The notes beneath the pieces are model-generated. The model was not told the origin of the DNA. It saw nothing but the letters and a program-made list of their open reading frames with translations, and did no database searches. 64,000 bases of DNA from Spirosoma spitsbergense DSM 19989 (GTDB taxonomy: Bacteria; Bacteroidota; Bacteroidia; Cytophagales; Spirosomataceae): the NCBI RefSeq assembly GCF_000374085.1, contig NZ_KB893388.1, positions 1-64,000 of the forward strand. The letters run 5' to 3'. Below are positions 1 through 8,365 of the stretch, one piece after another (the first letter of the stretch is position 1; each line of letters starts with the position of its first letter). Both the position numbers and the translations under genes were made by a program.

Positions 1-219
1 TAGGGCTCGATTCATCGAAGCGAAGTCTAGGTACTCTTCGAAGTGCAGCCGCATGGTGTTTTCAGCATACTGATCACTGTGGCGAGCCAGTTGTAGAAAA
101 TTGATCCGGTGACGAACACTGAGAAAAAGCATGAGTATGTGGGCAACAAATTGGCGACGAGGCTTGGTCAAATCAGGTAAGCTGGCTACTATTGTAGTTA
201 GCAAGGCAAGTCTTTGCAT
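1..219 (-). CDS. IS4-like transposase, N-terminal part (truncated by window edge)
   Basis: An open frame of 73 codons starts with ATG at 219 and runs off the left edge without a stop. The product begins MQRLALLTTIVASLPDL and continues with KPRRQFVAHILMLFLS and RINFLQLARHSDQYAE. This matches the N-terminal helical region I know from IS4-type DDE transposases common in Spirosoma and relatives. The catalytic DDE residues would lie outside the window. One end of the insertion sequence should fall between 220 and about 421, but the terminal repeat cannot be fixed without the other end. Family assignment is from memory of similar proteins; fairly sure. Confidence 0.7.
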   Translation of the reverse strand, partial: MQRLALLTTIVASLPDLTKPRRQFVAHILMLFLSVRHRINFLQLARHSDQYAENTMRLHFEEYLDFASMNRAL

Positions 220-421
220 AAAGGCGTTGTTAGGCTTTGGAGGTCAGAGACCCAAAACTAACACGCCTTTTTACTCTTCTAAAATTGACGAACCATTGTT
301 CCAATAGGTCAAAGAGTCTTTTGGAAATAACCTGTAATGAAAACTTGAAGTCGAAATAGTTGTCGGCGTAATCGGCTACTTCAATCTACTTTAACCCTCA
401 AAAGCATAGCTATTCCTGGTT

Positions 422-1174
422 CTATCGAATTGCCTGAACGGCCTCCGCAACTTTATCCGTATTGATAATATCGACCCCTGCTTTCTTTAATTGTTTCCAG
501 CCGTTGGGCGTGTCGGGGATGGCCCAGAAACGGAAGGGTTTGTTGTCACTGTGCGCCCGCTTGATAACCCGTTTTAGTTTATCCTTATCATCTTTCGGGA
601 TGTCGCCATTACCATCCCACTGGGAGTAGGACCTGAAATTGTCACTGATCAGAGCTATTTTTCGCAACGTTTCCTCGTCGTACACTTCGCTGGGGCGGCC
701 ATCGAACTGAAGTAGCGGATAATCGAGGAAAGCCGTGATTTTCGGACGCTCACCACTAATGATTACCTGCACGGCCTGAGCATTGGCGCCCCGGTTAAAA
801 CAGGTCAGGTGTTTGGATAACGTGGCCAGCAAGATGGGCAAAACTTCCGCCGGGTTATTTTTTATATCGATTACCAGGCTGAATGTATAATCCCGTTCTG
901 GGCTGGGTTTATTATTATTCTGCTCGAATAGGGCCACAATAGGCTTGATGTACAAGGAATCGAGCGTTGGGGCATTGGGTTTGGGTTTGTTGTGCGATAC
1001 AACCAGTACGCCATTCTGTAGCCAGACATCGGCCTCGATGTAATCGGCCCGTTGCTCGTAGGCATTTACAAAGGGCCGGGGCTTTTCGTAGTCATTATGG
1101 GCATGGATCTTCTGTGCGTATAACCCGTATCCGGTCGATACGGTGAGCAGGAGTAAAAGCAGGGTTCGTTGCAT
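422..1174 (-). CDS. secreted PI-PLC/GDPD-superfamily phosphodiesterase, AIM6-like
   Basis: A predicted secreted protein of about 250 aa. The signal peptide is MQRTLLLLLLTVSTGYGLYAQ, which fixes the start at the ATG at 1174 rather than the longer frame from 1213. The mature protein opens with KIHAHNDYEKPRP, the HAHNDY signature of the AIM6-like branch of the PI-PLC/glycerophosphodiester phosphodiesterase superfamily, followed by IEADVWL and VVSHNKPKP, which carry metal and catalytic residues of the TIM barrel. The C-terminus (FWAIPDTPNGWKQLKKAGVD, INTDK) also fits a GDPD barrel. The substrate is unknown, probably a phosphodiester or a lipid head group in the periplasm. The gene stands alone, divergent from the barrel gene at 1463. 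A weak promoter-like pair on the minus strand (TTG near 1276, TTACTTTG near 1249) could drive it. Confidence 0.75.
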   Translation of the reverse strand: MQRTLLLLLLTVSTGYGLYAQKIHAHNDYEKPRPFVNAYEQRADYIEADVWLQNGVLVVSHNKPKPNAPTLDSLYIKPIVALFEQNNNKPSPERDYTFSLVIDIKNNPAEVLPILLATLSKHLTCFNRGANAQAVQVIISGERPKITAFLDYPLLQFDGRPSEVYDEETLRKIALISDNFRSYSQWDGNGDIPKDDKDKLKRVIKRAHSDNKPFRFWAIPDTPNGWKQLKKAGVDIINTDKVAEAVQAIR

Positions 1175-1462
1175 AACAGGGTTGGTTTGGTAGCCCGGAA
1201 AGCGGTTAGGCAAATCAATGGATCGGGCGGAACGCAGGATTTTTATGACAAAGTAACGGGCTTATCTGGCAATAACAAATCAGCCGTAAATCCCTACAAA
1301 GGGGTAGGTTTTGTGAACATCCCATCATTTTTAAGGAAAATTAAGTGTGGGTATAGTCGATTTGTTTTTCCCGGAAATTATCTTGCCCCGCATGGCTCAC
1401 CAGTAACTGGTGAGCAGGACTTATGAACAATAACAACCGTTGACGAACAACTACCAACCGTT

Positions 1463-2674
1463 ATGAAAACACAAACCTTACTCGTAGCTGGCCTGTTACT
1501 GGCCGGTGGTGCTACGGCACAAATTCAGAAAGGAAACAGTATTTTAAGTGGTGAACTGGCAGTTACCTACGGCCGGAACCAGATTGCGGGTTCTATTGGC
1601 TCAGCCACTTCTTCACAAACCTCCACCAGCTGGTATCCCAACCTATCCGTTACAGCAGGCCGTTTCTGGGCCGATAACTGGCTGGTGGGCGTATCGGTGT
1701 CGGGGTCCCTGACGAATCAGTACTATTATCCGACAGGTAGTACGGGTGGCCAGGCGATTTATTACAGAGTGACATCCATACGGGGAACCCCTTTTCTGCG
1801 TCGGTACTGGCAGGTCAATTCGCTGTTTCTGTTTGCCGGTGCCGGTTTGTCAGTCGGAGTTTCAACTACAAAACGTCCAGCCCTCAATAATAACGGACAG
1901 CTTATCAATGATGCACAACGGACATCGGTTGTTGACGTAGCTCCTCAAGTTGAGGTAGGGGCCAATTACTTTCTGACCAATCGACTGGCCCTGCAACTAA
2001 CGGCCACGGCTAACGCCCTGCCGATAAACACCGCTGGCCTGCGGGCCGGGCTGGTGTACTGGACAGGTTCCGGCTTACCCGCCGGGGGACGGGAAGAACG
2101 CGAAAATTCACAGACAAACGTCGGCAAGTGGCTTATTGAAGGCAGCTTCTCGGCAGTTAGTCAGAAAAATACCCAACTGGATAATGCCACCGGCTCAACA
2201 AATCAAACAAGGAGTAGTACCCATTCGGTAAGCCCGTCTATCGGTTACTTCATCCGGAAAAATAGCCTTATCGGAATAAGCCTGCCCGTTTCCTGGGGGT
2301 TAGGCATTCGATCTTCTACCGGAGCAGATGCCCGGCTAGTGTCCGTTGGAGTTTCTCCGTATTACCAACATTACTGGACTTCTACCCGCTTAACACCTTA
2401 CACCCGCCTGAACGTGGGTTACGCCCGGATGTCTGGTAAAGAAGTGGGTGCCAGTCAACCCGTTTACACGGCCAATACGTTTTCGGGAGGTATCAATATG
2501 GGGCTGGCCTACATGGCCGGGCAGCGGTTCATTATCGAAACATCGTTGCTTCAGGCTTCGGTTGACTACACGGCTTTTGACGCACCTAACTTCGGGAATT
2601 ATACGAACGTCTGGAATGGGGCTCTTTCTGCCGGACTGGGTGGTACCTTTGCCGTTCGGTATGTACTGAACTAG
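1463..2674 (+). CDS. outer-membrane beta-barrel protein, apparent internal duplication
   Basis: A 403-aa protein with signal peptide MKTQTLLVAGLLLAGGATAQ. The rest is rich in alternating polar/aromatic strands typical of Bacteroidota barrels, and it ends in an aromatic-hydrophobic strand (GGTFAVRYVLN). Two halves look alike: residues about 20-205 and 220-403 each start with a short strand (SILSGELAVTYG; WLIEGSFSAVSQ), carry a Ser/Thr-rich loop, then a WYPNLSVTAGRF/HSVSPSIGYF strand and a PFLRRYWQ/PYYQHYW segment. This suggests a tandem duplication of a half-size barrel domain. Function unknown; possibly a structural or porin-like outer-membrane protein. It is followed 62 bp later by arsM, which has its own promoter. 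Confidence 0.7.
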   Translation: MKTQTLLVAGLLLAGGATAQIQKGNSILSGELAVTYGRNQIAGSIGSATSSQTSTSWYPNLSVTAGRFWADNWLVGVSVSGSLTNQYYYPTGSTGGQAIYYRVTSIRGTPFLRRYWQVNSLFLFAGAGLSVGVSTTKRPALNNNGQLINDAQRTSVVDVAPQVEVGANYFLTNRLALQLTATANALPINTAGLRAGLVYWTGSGLPAGGREERENSQTNVGKWLIEGSFSAVSQKNTQLDNATGSTNQTRSSTHSVSPSIGYFIRKNSLIGISLPVSWGLGIRSSTGADARLVSVGVSPYYQHYWTSTRLTPYTRLNVGYARMSGKEVGASQPVYTANTFSGGINMGLAYMAGQRFIIETSLLQASVDYTAFDAPNFGNYTNVWNGALSAGLGGTFAVRYVLN

Positions 2675-2686
2675 GAATGGCCTGCC

Positions 2687-2716
2687 TTGCCATTTGCGAC
2701 TAAGTTGCTACTTTTG
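2687..2716 (+). promoter_or_regulatory. Bacteroidota-type promoter of arsM
   Basis: TTG at 2687-2689 is followed after 19 bp by TACTTTTG at 2709-2716, a full match to the Bacteroidota primary sigma consensus TTG-N19-TAnnTTTG. Transcription would start near 2722, leaving a leader of about 15 nt before the ATG at 2737. Confidence 0.6.
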
Positions 2717-2736
2717 CTGTCTTTATTTTTCGCTGG

Positions 2737-3705
2737 ATGAGTTACTTAGAAACAACTGTAGATGTGTACCGGCAGGCCGCCGAAGAACCACAGATCGGGT
2801 TATGCTGCACAACTAATCCAGTCTGGCAATTGCCGGGCCTGAGTATGCCGAAGCGAATGCTGGAGATGAACTACGGTTGTGGCAGCACCGTTAATCCCCG
2901 CGATTTGGTGAATAACCCAACCGTTCTGTACGTGGGCGTAGGCGGTGGGATGGAGTTGCTACAGTTTTCGTACTTCAGCCGTCGACCGGGTTCCGTTATC
3001 GGGGTCGATGTGGTACCGGAAATGATTGATGCCTGTCAGCAAAATCTGGTTGAAGCCGAAGCACAGAACGATTGGTTCCACCGCGATTTTATGGACCTGC
3101 GGCTGGGCAGTGCGCTGGATTTGCCGGTAGAAGACAACAGCGTGGACGTTGCCGCGCAGAACTGCCTGTTCAATATCTTCAAAGCCGACGACCTGAAACG
3201 GGCGCTGGAGGAAACGTACCGTATCCTGAAACCGCATGGGCGGCTGGTGATGTCGGACCCCGTTTGTGAGCAACCCATGTCTGACGAACTGCGTAACGAC
3301 GAACGGCTTCGGGCATTGTGCCTGACCGGTTCTGTTCCATTACAGGCGTACCTGGATTTTGTAACGGGTGTTGGATTTGGTACGGTCGAGATACGGGCCA
3401 AACGGGCTTACCGGCTTTTGTCGCCCCGTCACTACGCTACCAATGAGTTACTCTATATCGAAAGTGTAGAAGTTTGCGCCATCAAAGACCCGATGCCAGC
3501 CGATGGACCCTGCGTCTTTACCGGTAAAACGGCCATCTATTACGGCGATGAGGACTATTTCGACGATGGCAAAGGGCACGTTTTGATGCCAAACCAGCCC
3601 TTGTCTGTATGCGATAAAACAGCCGGTGCCCTTGCCCGGTTGACCCGCAATGATATTTTCATTTCGCCCTCGACCTACTTCTACGATGGCGGAGGTTGCT
3701 GTTAG
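2737..3705 (+). CDS. arsM: arsenite S-adenosylmethionine methyltransferase (arsenosugar-type ArsM)
   Basis: A 322-aa SAM-dependent methyltransferase predicted to methylate trivalent arsenic. The Rossmann SAM site is LYVGVGGGMELLQFS (about 64-78) with the acidic GVDVVPEM strand end. Candidate arsenic-binding cysteines are the CC pair in GLCCTTNP (23-24), C48 in MNYGCGSTVN, and the terminal GGGCC. The C-terminal FTGKTAIYYGDEDYFDD/GHVLMPNQPLSVCDKTA segment is characteristic of the ArsM form that works with the radical SAM protein ArsS in arsenosugar synthesis. Such a tail is absent from generic UbiE-type methyltransferases. No arsS or ars-resistance gene (arsR, arsB, arsC) is seen in this window, so the partner would be elsewhere or missing. 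Confidence 0.82.
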   Translation: MSYLETTVDVYRQAAEEPQIGLCCTTNPVWQLPGLSMPKRMLEMNYGCGSTVNPRDLVNNPTVLYVGVGGGMELLQFSYFSRRPGSVIGVDVVPEMIDACQQNLVEAEAQNDWFHRDFMDLRLGSALDLPVEDNSVDVAAQNCLFNIFKADDLKRALEETYRILKPHGRLVMSDPVCEQPMSDELRNDERLRALCLTGSVPLQAYLDFVTGVGFGTVEIRAKRAYRLLSPRHYATNELLYIESVEVCAIKDPMPADGPCVFTGKTAIYYGDEDYFDDGKGHVLMPNQPLSVCDKTAGALARLTRNDIFISPSTYFYDGGGCC

Positions 3706-3778
3706 AGAATAACTGGTTTATACAGTAAGAAGGACGTAAATTGTTGTTTTATTGAGGGGCTTGGTCGAACCCAGGCCT

Positions 3779-3786
3779 TATTTTTG
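3779..3786 (+). promoter_or_regulatory. -7 element upstream of fabG
   Basis: TATTTTTG at 3779-3786 matches TAnnTTTG. Possible upstream TTG triplets lie 15 or 24 bp away (3761 and 3752), so the -33 spacing is not ideal. The element overlaps the TTG that begins the longest fabG open frame, which argues that the real start is downstream. Confidence 0.4.
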
Positions 3787-3831
3787 TTTATTAAAGCCTG
3801 TTATACATCAAAGCGGGCATTTACGTTAAAA

Positions 3832-4578
3832 ATGGATTTACTAAAAGGAAAAGTCGCCCTTATTACCGGGGCATCACGGGGTATCGGTCGGGCTATGGCG
3901 CAGAAATTCGCGCAGGAAGGAGCCTCCGTTGCATTTACCTATCTGTCGAGTGTTGAAAAGGCACAGGCACTGGAAGAAGAACTCAGCGCGTTTGGCGGCC
4001 AGGTGAAAGGATACCGCTCCGATGCGTCGGACTACAAAGCCGCCGAAGACCTCATCGCTCAGGTACTGACCGACTTTGGCAAGCTCGATGTACTGGTCAA
4101 TAATGCCGGTATTACCAAGGATGGATTGCTGATGCGGATGTCGGAAGAACAATGGGATACCGTTATCAACGTTAACCTAAAGTCGGTCTTCAACCTCACT
4201 AAAGCGGCTATCAAGTCGATGATGAAAGCCAAATCGGGATCTATCATTAACCTGACATCCGTGGTGGGAATTCGGGGCAATGCGGGGCAGGCCAACTACG
4301 CGGCATCCAAAGCGGGTATCATTGGGTTTACCAAATCGGTCGCCCTGGAACTGGGTTCGCGTAATGTCCGGTCCAACGCCATTGCACCGGGCTTTATCGA
4401 AACCGAAATGACCGGCGAAATCAATGAGAAAGCCCTCGAAGACTGGAAGCAGCAAATCCCGATGAAACGGGGCGGGCAGCCTGAAGAGGTAGCGGACTGC
4501 GCCGTTTTCCTGGCTTCTGACCTCTCCCGTTACATCACCGGTCAGGTGCTGCAAGTGGATGGCGGCATGTTAACCTAG
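3832..4578 (+). CDS. fabG: 3-oxoacyl-[acyl-carrier-protein] reductase FabG
   Basis: A 248-aa short-chain dehydrogenase that reduces 3-oxoacyl-ACP with NADPH in fatty acid elongation (cytosol). MDLLKGKVALITGASRGIGR carries the TGxxxGIG nucleotide site. NNAG appears in VLVNNAGITKDGLL, the catalytic Ser in IINLTSVVGIRGN, and YAASKAG gives the Tyr-Lys pair. The ending SDLSRYITGQVLQVDGGM is the classic FabG C-terminus. The length is the family norm when translation begins at the ATG at 3832; the frame extends upstream to a TTG at 3784 that lies inside a promoter element. The gene is not next to other fab genes here. It is separated from the next gene by a long perfect palindrome. Confidence 0.9.
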   Translation: MDLLKGKVALITGASRGIGRAMAQKFAQEGASVAFTYLSSVEKAQALEEELSAFGGQVKGYRSDASDYKAAEDLIAQVLTDFGKLDVLVNNAGITKDGLLMRMSEEQWDTVINVNLKSVFNLTKAAIKSMMKAKSGSIINLTSVVGIRGNAGQANYAASKAGIIGFTKSVALELGSRNVRSNAIAPGFIETEMTGEINEKALEDWKQQIPMKRGGQPEEVADCAVFLASDLSRYITGQVLQVDGGMLT

Positions 4579-4588
4579 TTATAGTATT

Positions 4589-4672
4589 AGGAGTGAGGAG
4601 CGAGTAGTGAGGAGCCATCCGGTTATTTTTTATTCATGCCGGATGGCTCCTCACTACTCGCTCCTCACTCCT
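4589..4672. repeat. perfect 34-bp inverted repeat with 16-nt loop
   Basis: The arm at 4589-4622 (AGGAGTGAGGAGCGAGTAGT...) is repeated exactly in reverse complement at 4639-4672; the loop is 4623-4638. The arms are built of GTGAGGAG and GAGCGAG words. There is no U-run directly after the stem, and the downstream gene starts 14 bp later at 4687, so it is not a plain terminator. In RNA it would form a very stable hairpin just ahead of the next start codon. Confidence 0.85.
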
Positions 4673-4686
4673 CGCTCCTTAAGAAA

Positions 4687-6849
4687 ATGAACGTTATTTT
4701 TCAATCCTCACCCTGGTGGATTTTAGTGTGTCTGCTCGTTGGAGCGGCTTACGCCTGGGCAATGTATCAGCCACTGCCCCGCCTGGCCGGGCCAGCCGTA
4801 GGCGGTAGTGGAGCAACTGTAGGCGGCTTTGACAAACGAACGACCTACGGATTGGCGGCCCTGCGCTTTGTAGTGGTTAGTTTCCTGTGCTTTCTGTTGC
4901 TGAATCCGCTCATCCGCAGCCTGCGAACCTTTACCGAAAAGCCCAAAGTGGTACTGGCTATCGACAACTCGGAGTCGGTAGCGGCAGCGGGTCGGCCGGC
5001 GTTGAGCAAGTCCCTGGCAAGTTTGCAAACCCTGCGCCAGCAACTGACCGATAAAGGGCTGGAGGTTGCCGTGCGTACCTTTGGCGATACCACGACTACG
5101 TCGGACCTTACCCAAATTCCATTTACCCAGCGCACAACGGATTTGTCGGGAATGCTGTCGGGTATCCGGTCGGACTACGAAGGGCAGAACCTGACAGACG
5201 TGGTGCTGGTGTCGGATGGTATTTTCAATCAGGGACTGTCGCCCACGTTTGGGCAATACCCTTTTTCGGTACAAACCATTGGGCTGGGCGATACGATTCC
5301 GAAGAAAGATATTCAACTCAAAGGCGTTATCGCCAACCGGATTGCATACCTGGGCAATCAATTCCCGGTGCAGGCCGAAATAGTGAGTAATGGTTTTCAG
5401 GGGCGGAGTGGTACGGTGGTGTTGCGCCAGAACGGTAAAGAACTGGGGCGCCAGTCCGTTAATTTCCCGAAAGGCGAGACCGGAGCACCGGACGGCCGTG
5501 CGACGGACCGTTTCAACCAGGTAACCTTTCAGACTACGGCTACGCAGAAAGGCGTTCAGCATTATGTGGTTGAAGTGCTGCCTCAACCCGGCGAATTCAG
5601 TACCCGAAACAACCGGCAGGATGTGTACCTGGATGTGATTGACGGGAAAGAAAAAGTGTTGTTGCTGGCACTGGCACCGCACCCGGATATAAAAGCCCTG
5701 CGAAGCATCCTGGAAAAAAATCAGAACTACGAACTGGACATCCGTATCCTGACGGGCACACCCGCCGAAGCCACCCCACCGGCAGACAAACAGTACGATT
5801 TAATTATCCTGCATCAGGTTCCCGATAATGGAGGAACAAGCAACGCACTGTTGCAGAAGTACCTGGCTAAAAATATACCTGTTTTGTTTGTTTTGGGGAA
5901 TCAGTCGGCCATCGGTTCGTTCAATACCTCAAATCCGGTGATGCAGATAGCGGCCCAAATCAACCAGAGCGACAAGGTGACGGGTGTTTTAAATCCTGAA
6001 TTCAAACAGCTCAACTTCGACCCGGCCCGACTTGATATTCTGGGTAAACTGCCTCCTTTACTGGCTCCCTACGGCGAATTCAGGCTGCAACCCGGTAGTG
6101 AGGTTGTTCTCTGGCAGCAGGTTGGCAGCGTACGCACCAAAAAGCCACTCCTGGCCATCAATGTGACCAGCCCCCGGAAAACAGCCGTACTGGCCGGAGA
6201 GGGATTATGGGGCTGGCGACTCGAAGAGTTTGCCCTGACGGATAAACAGGAGGTGGTGGATGAACTGATCCAGAAAGTTATTCAACTGATTTCGGTGAAA
6301 GAAGACCGGCGTAAACTCCGCGTGTATCCCATTCGGAATGAGTTTGTGGCGGGCGAAAAAGTTATTTTCGAAACCGAACTATACAACGATATTTACGAAC
6401 GCCTGTACGACAAACCCATTCAACTCGCCATCAGCGACGAGAAAGGGATAACCCGGTCGTTCAATTACACGCCTACTGCCAACAATAGCCGGTTCGAGAT
6501 TAGCCGCCTGCCCGAAGGGGCGTACCGGTTCCGGGCCAGTGTAACAATCAATAACAGGGCCGAGCAATCGTCGGGGCAGTTTGTGGTGCGCGACCTGCAA
6601 CTGGAAGCCATCAACACCACTGCCGACCACGGGCTGCTTCGGCAACTGGCGCAGCAAACGGGCGGTCAGTTTTACAGCGCCAGCCAAACGGACGAACTCG
6701 TCAGGACCATAACCACCAAGCCCCATCCTGCCCGGCTGACAAGCACCGAAGAAATGAACGAACTCATTAACTGGCGGTGGCTATTTTTTGTCGTGCTGTT
6801 GCTGGCTTCTGTTGAGTGGGGATTACGGAAATTTTATGGCGGGTATTGA
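4687..6849 (+). CDS. membrane-anchored von Willebrand factor A-domain protein with GATase1-like region
   Basis: A protein of about 720 aa. Membrane segments lie near the N-terminus (about 9-26 and 55-78) and at the C-terminus (WLFFVVLLLASVEWGL). Between them a VWA-like domain begins VVLAIDNSESVAA, with the DxSxS metal-site motif at about 93-97 and DVVLVSDGIFNQG further on. A middle segment (KVLLLALAPHPDIKALRSIL, YDLIILHQVPDNG) resembles the glutamine-amidotransferase-like fold seen in large Bacteroidota VWA/BatA-like membrane proteins. It probably has a scaffold or regulatory role at the envelope; the exact function is unknown. The start at 4687 is chosen because the longer frame from 4636 would translate the palindrome arm. 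Possibly cotranscribed with fabG. Confidence 0.65.
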   Translation: MNVIFQSSPWWILVCLLVGAAYAWAMYQPLPRLAGPAVGGSGATVGGFDKRTTYGLAALRFVVVSFLCFLLLNPLIRSLRTFTEKPKVVLAIDNSESVAAAGRPALSKSLASLQTLRQQLTDKGLEVAVRTFGDTTTTSDLTQIPFTQRTTDLSGMLSGIRSDYEGQNLTDVVLVSDGIFNQGLSPTFGQYPFSVQTIGLGDTIPKKDIQLKGVIANRIAYLGNQFPVQAEIVSNGFQGRSGTVVLRQNGKELGRQSVNFPKGETGAPDGRATDRFNQVTFQTTATQKGVQHYVVEVLPQPGEFSTRNNRQDVYLDVIDGKEKVLLLALAPHPDIKALRSILEKNQNYELDIRILTGTPAEATPPADKQYDLIILHQVPDNGGTSNALLQKYLAKNIPVLFVLGNQSAIGSFNTSNPVMQIAAQINQSDKVTGVLNPEFKQLNFDPARLDILGKLPPLLAPYGEFRLQPGSEVVLWQQVGSVRTKKPLLAINVTSPRKTAVLAGEGLWGWRLEEFALTDKQEVVDELIQKVIQLISVKEDRRKLRVYPIRNEFVAGEKVIFETELYNDIYERLYDKPIQLAISDEKGITRSFNYTPTANNSRFEISRLPEGAYRFRASVTINNRAEQSSGQFVVRDLQLEAINTTADHGLLRQLAQQTGGQFYSASQTDELVRTITTKPHPARLTSTEEMNELINWRWLFFVVLLLASVEWGLRKFYGGY

Positions 6850-7333
6850 TTAAGTGTAATATATGGATAAATACGTATAGCTAAGGTTGTTATTGTTTAA
6901 AAATTAGTAATTTGTTAGATGAAAATTCTTTGAAAAAGAAGTATTAAATGATTAGATGTTACTGTAAAAGTGAAATGAACTAAATTTTCTGGTTATTTAT
7001 TTTCATTTAAACGGACTATTGGCGGATTTTTAACCAGTAAAACCAGCAAACGGTAACCTAAAACAAAAAAAATTCCCTTACATTTGATGGAATCAAAGGG
7101 TAGACCCCAAATCTACCTTTATGGTGTGGATAGAAACAGGAAAGCAGGCCGATTATATTAGCCTGCTTTTTTTATTTTTAGTTAACCACACCGCTCGTTT
7201 TAACACGCGACTGCCTGTAATACGTACTACTTTTTCAGGCGAAGGTAACTGTAAGAGTAAAAGCATAAGCTTTTGTCAATCAATAACTTACACGCTTATT
7301 CTGTTTCCTGCTAAGTCCAGTCTATTAACCGGA
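6850..7333. other. AT-rich intergenic region with candidate small RNA
   Basis: No convincing protein gene. The first 220 bp are AT-rich and without clear structure. Between 7079 and 7174 there is a TACATTTG (-7-like, 7079-7086) and three successive hairpins: 7083-7097 (TTTGAT/ATCAAA), 7099-7117 (GGTAGA/TCTACC) and the terminator at 7141-7169. The cluster could be a small structured RNA or the 3' end of the upstream message. Confidence 0.4.
7141..7174 (+). terminator. rho-independent terminator
   Basis: Nine-bp stem AAAGCAGGC (7141-7149) with GCCTGCTTT (7161-7169), 11-nt loop, followed by a run of seven T from 7167. It lies about 290 bp beyond the VWA gene, so it ends either a long 3' UTR or a separate short RNA. 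Confidence 0.65.
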
Positions 7334-8173
7334 TCACTTCCGCCTGGGAGTACTGCTTAGAACGGCTGTCTGGCCCGATTTATAATAGTCGCATAGGGAG
7401 CGTAGCACACACTCACTGCATTTGGGATAATACCAGGTACAAACGCGCTGACCATGCCAGAAGAAATGCTTGTGAAAGTTGAACAGTTGCGTGGCATCGG
7501 CGGGTAGATAAGAAAGCAGCAGGGCGTGGGCCTTTTCGGCACTAACTTTTGGCCCAATCAGACCCAGCCGTTGTGTAACTCGGTGCACATGAGTGTCGAC
7601 AGGGAGAACGGGCTTCTGAAAGTTAAACAGCAGAAGCAATGTCGCCGTTTTCTGACCGATGCCTGGCAATGCTGTCAGCCACTTCATCGCTTCTTCCGTA
7701 GACATATTGGCCAGAAAATCGACCGATGCAGCTCCTGTTTCCCGGTATAGATACGCCAGCAAATTTTTAATGTAGGGTGCTTTCACTTCCGGGTAGGTAG
7801 CCGTTTGGATGGCTTCGATTAATTCAGGCAATGGGGCGTCGCGCACCTGCTCCCAGGTTGGAAATAGTTCGCGCATGGTGTGATAGGCCATTTCTTCATT
7901 CGCGAAATTGGTGCGGTGCGATAGAATGGTACCAACCAGTTCGTGCATCGGGTCCGCCCGGCCGTAAATAGCCTGAACGCCGTAAAAAGCGTTCAGTTGC
8001 TCGTGGCATTCGAGGGTTTTAGTGGCAGCAAAAGAGTCCAAACAGGTACGGGAAAAGATAACGTAAAAATCGTCGGTAATTATTTCAGGAACAGTCGTTG
8101 AAAGGGAATGTTTATCCTGACCGTATCCGGCGGTACTCTGTTGACTTTTACGCGAACACGTTTTTGAGTTCAA
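7334..8173 (-). CDS. endonuclease III-like HhH-GPD DNA glycosylase with [4Fe-4S] cluster
   Basis: A base-excision repair glycosylase/AP-lyase homologue. The helix-hairpin-helix is LTALPGIGQKTATLLLLF with the catalytic Lys, and the catalytic Asp is in PVDTHVHRV. The C-terminus has the iron-sulfur pattern C-x6-C-x2-C-x5-C in VCTWYYPKCSECVLRSLC. The family domain starts near HEQLNAFYGVQ, so the first 44 residues of the 279-aa frame are unlike the family. Both available starts are TTG, at 8173 and at 8041 (giving 235 aa, closer to the usual size); I list the longer frame but favour 8041. A second, more typical endonuclease III lies at 48098. Confidence 0.8.
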   Translation of the reverse strand: MNSKTCSRKSQQSTAGYGQDKHSLSTTVPEIITDDFYVIFSRTCLDSFAATKTLECHEQLNAFYGVQAIYGRADPMHELVGTILSHRTNFANEEMAYHTMRELFPTWEQVRDAPLPELIEAIQTATYPEVKAPYIKNLLAYLYRETGAASVDFLANMSTEEAMKWLTALPGIGQKTATLLLLFNFQKPVLPVDTHVHRVTQRLGLIGPKVSAEKAHALLLSYLPADATQLFNFHKHFFWHGQRVCTWYYPKCSECVLRSLCDYYKSGQTAVLSSTPRRK

Positions 8174-8365
8174 ACCTGTTTAGGTTTTATTCCCGGGATG
8201 CTTAGTTTGCATCCTGTACCGACCGGTACGCTTTTTTTGCGCCATGAATAAACCGCAAAAACACCGGGTGTAGTCGCCTTGAAAGACCAGGGAATGCAGG
8301 GCGTTTCTACTGCTGAGTTGATTGCGAACGCATGAGTAAATCGGAATATGTTGAGCCGGATAGCA

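Noticed and set aside
1169-1426. Plus-strand 85-codon frame between the AIM6-like gene and the barrel gene
   Set aside because: It overlaps the AIM6-like start on the other strand and shows no protein-like pattern.
4636-4686. Upstream extension of the VWA gene
   Set aside because: The extra residues would be encoded by one arm of the perfect palindrome; the ATG at 4687 leads directly into the first membrane segment.
4723-5682. Minus-strand frame of about 320 codons opposite the VWA gene
   Set aside because: His/Gln/Arg-rich reading that mirrors the sense codons; no start context or family likeness.
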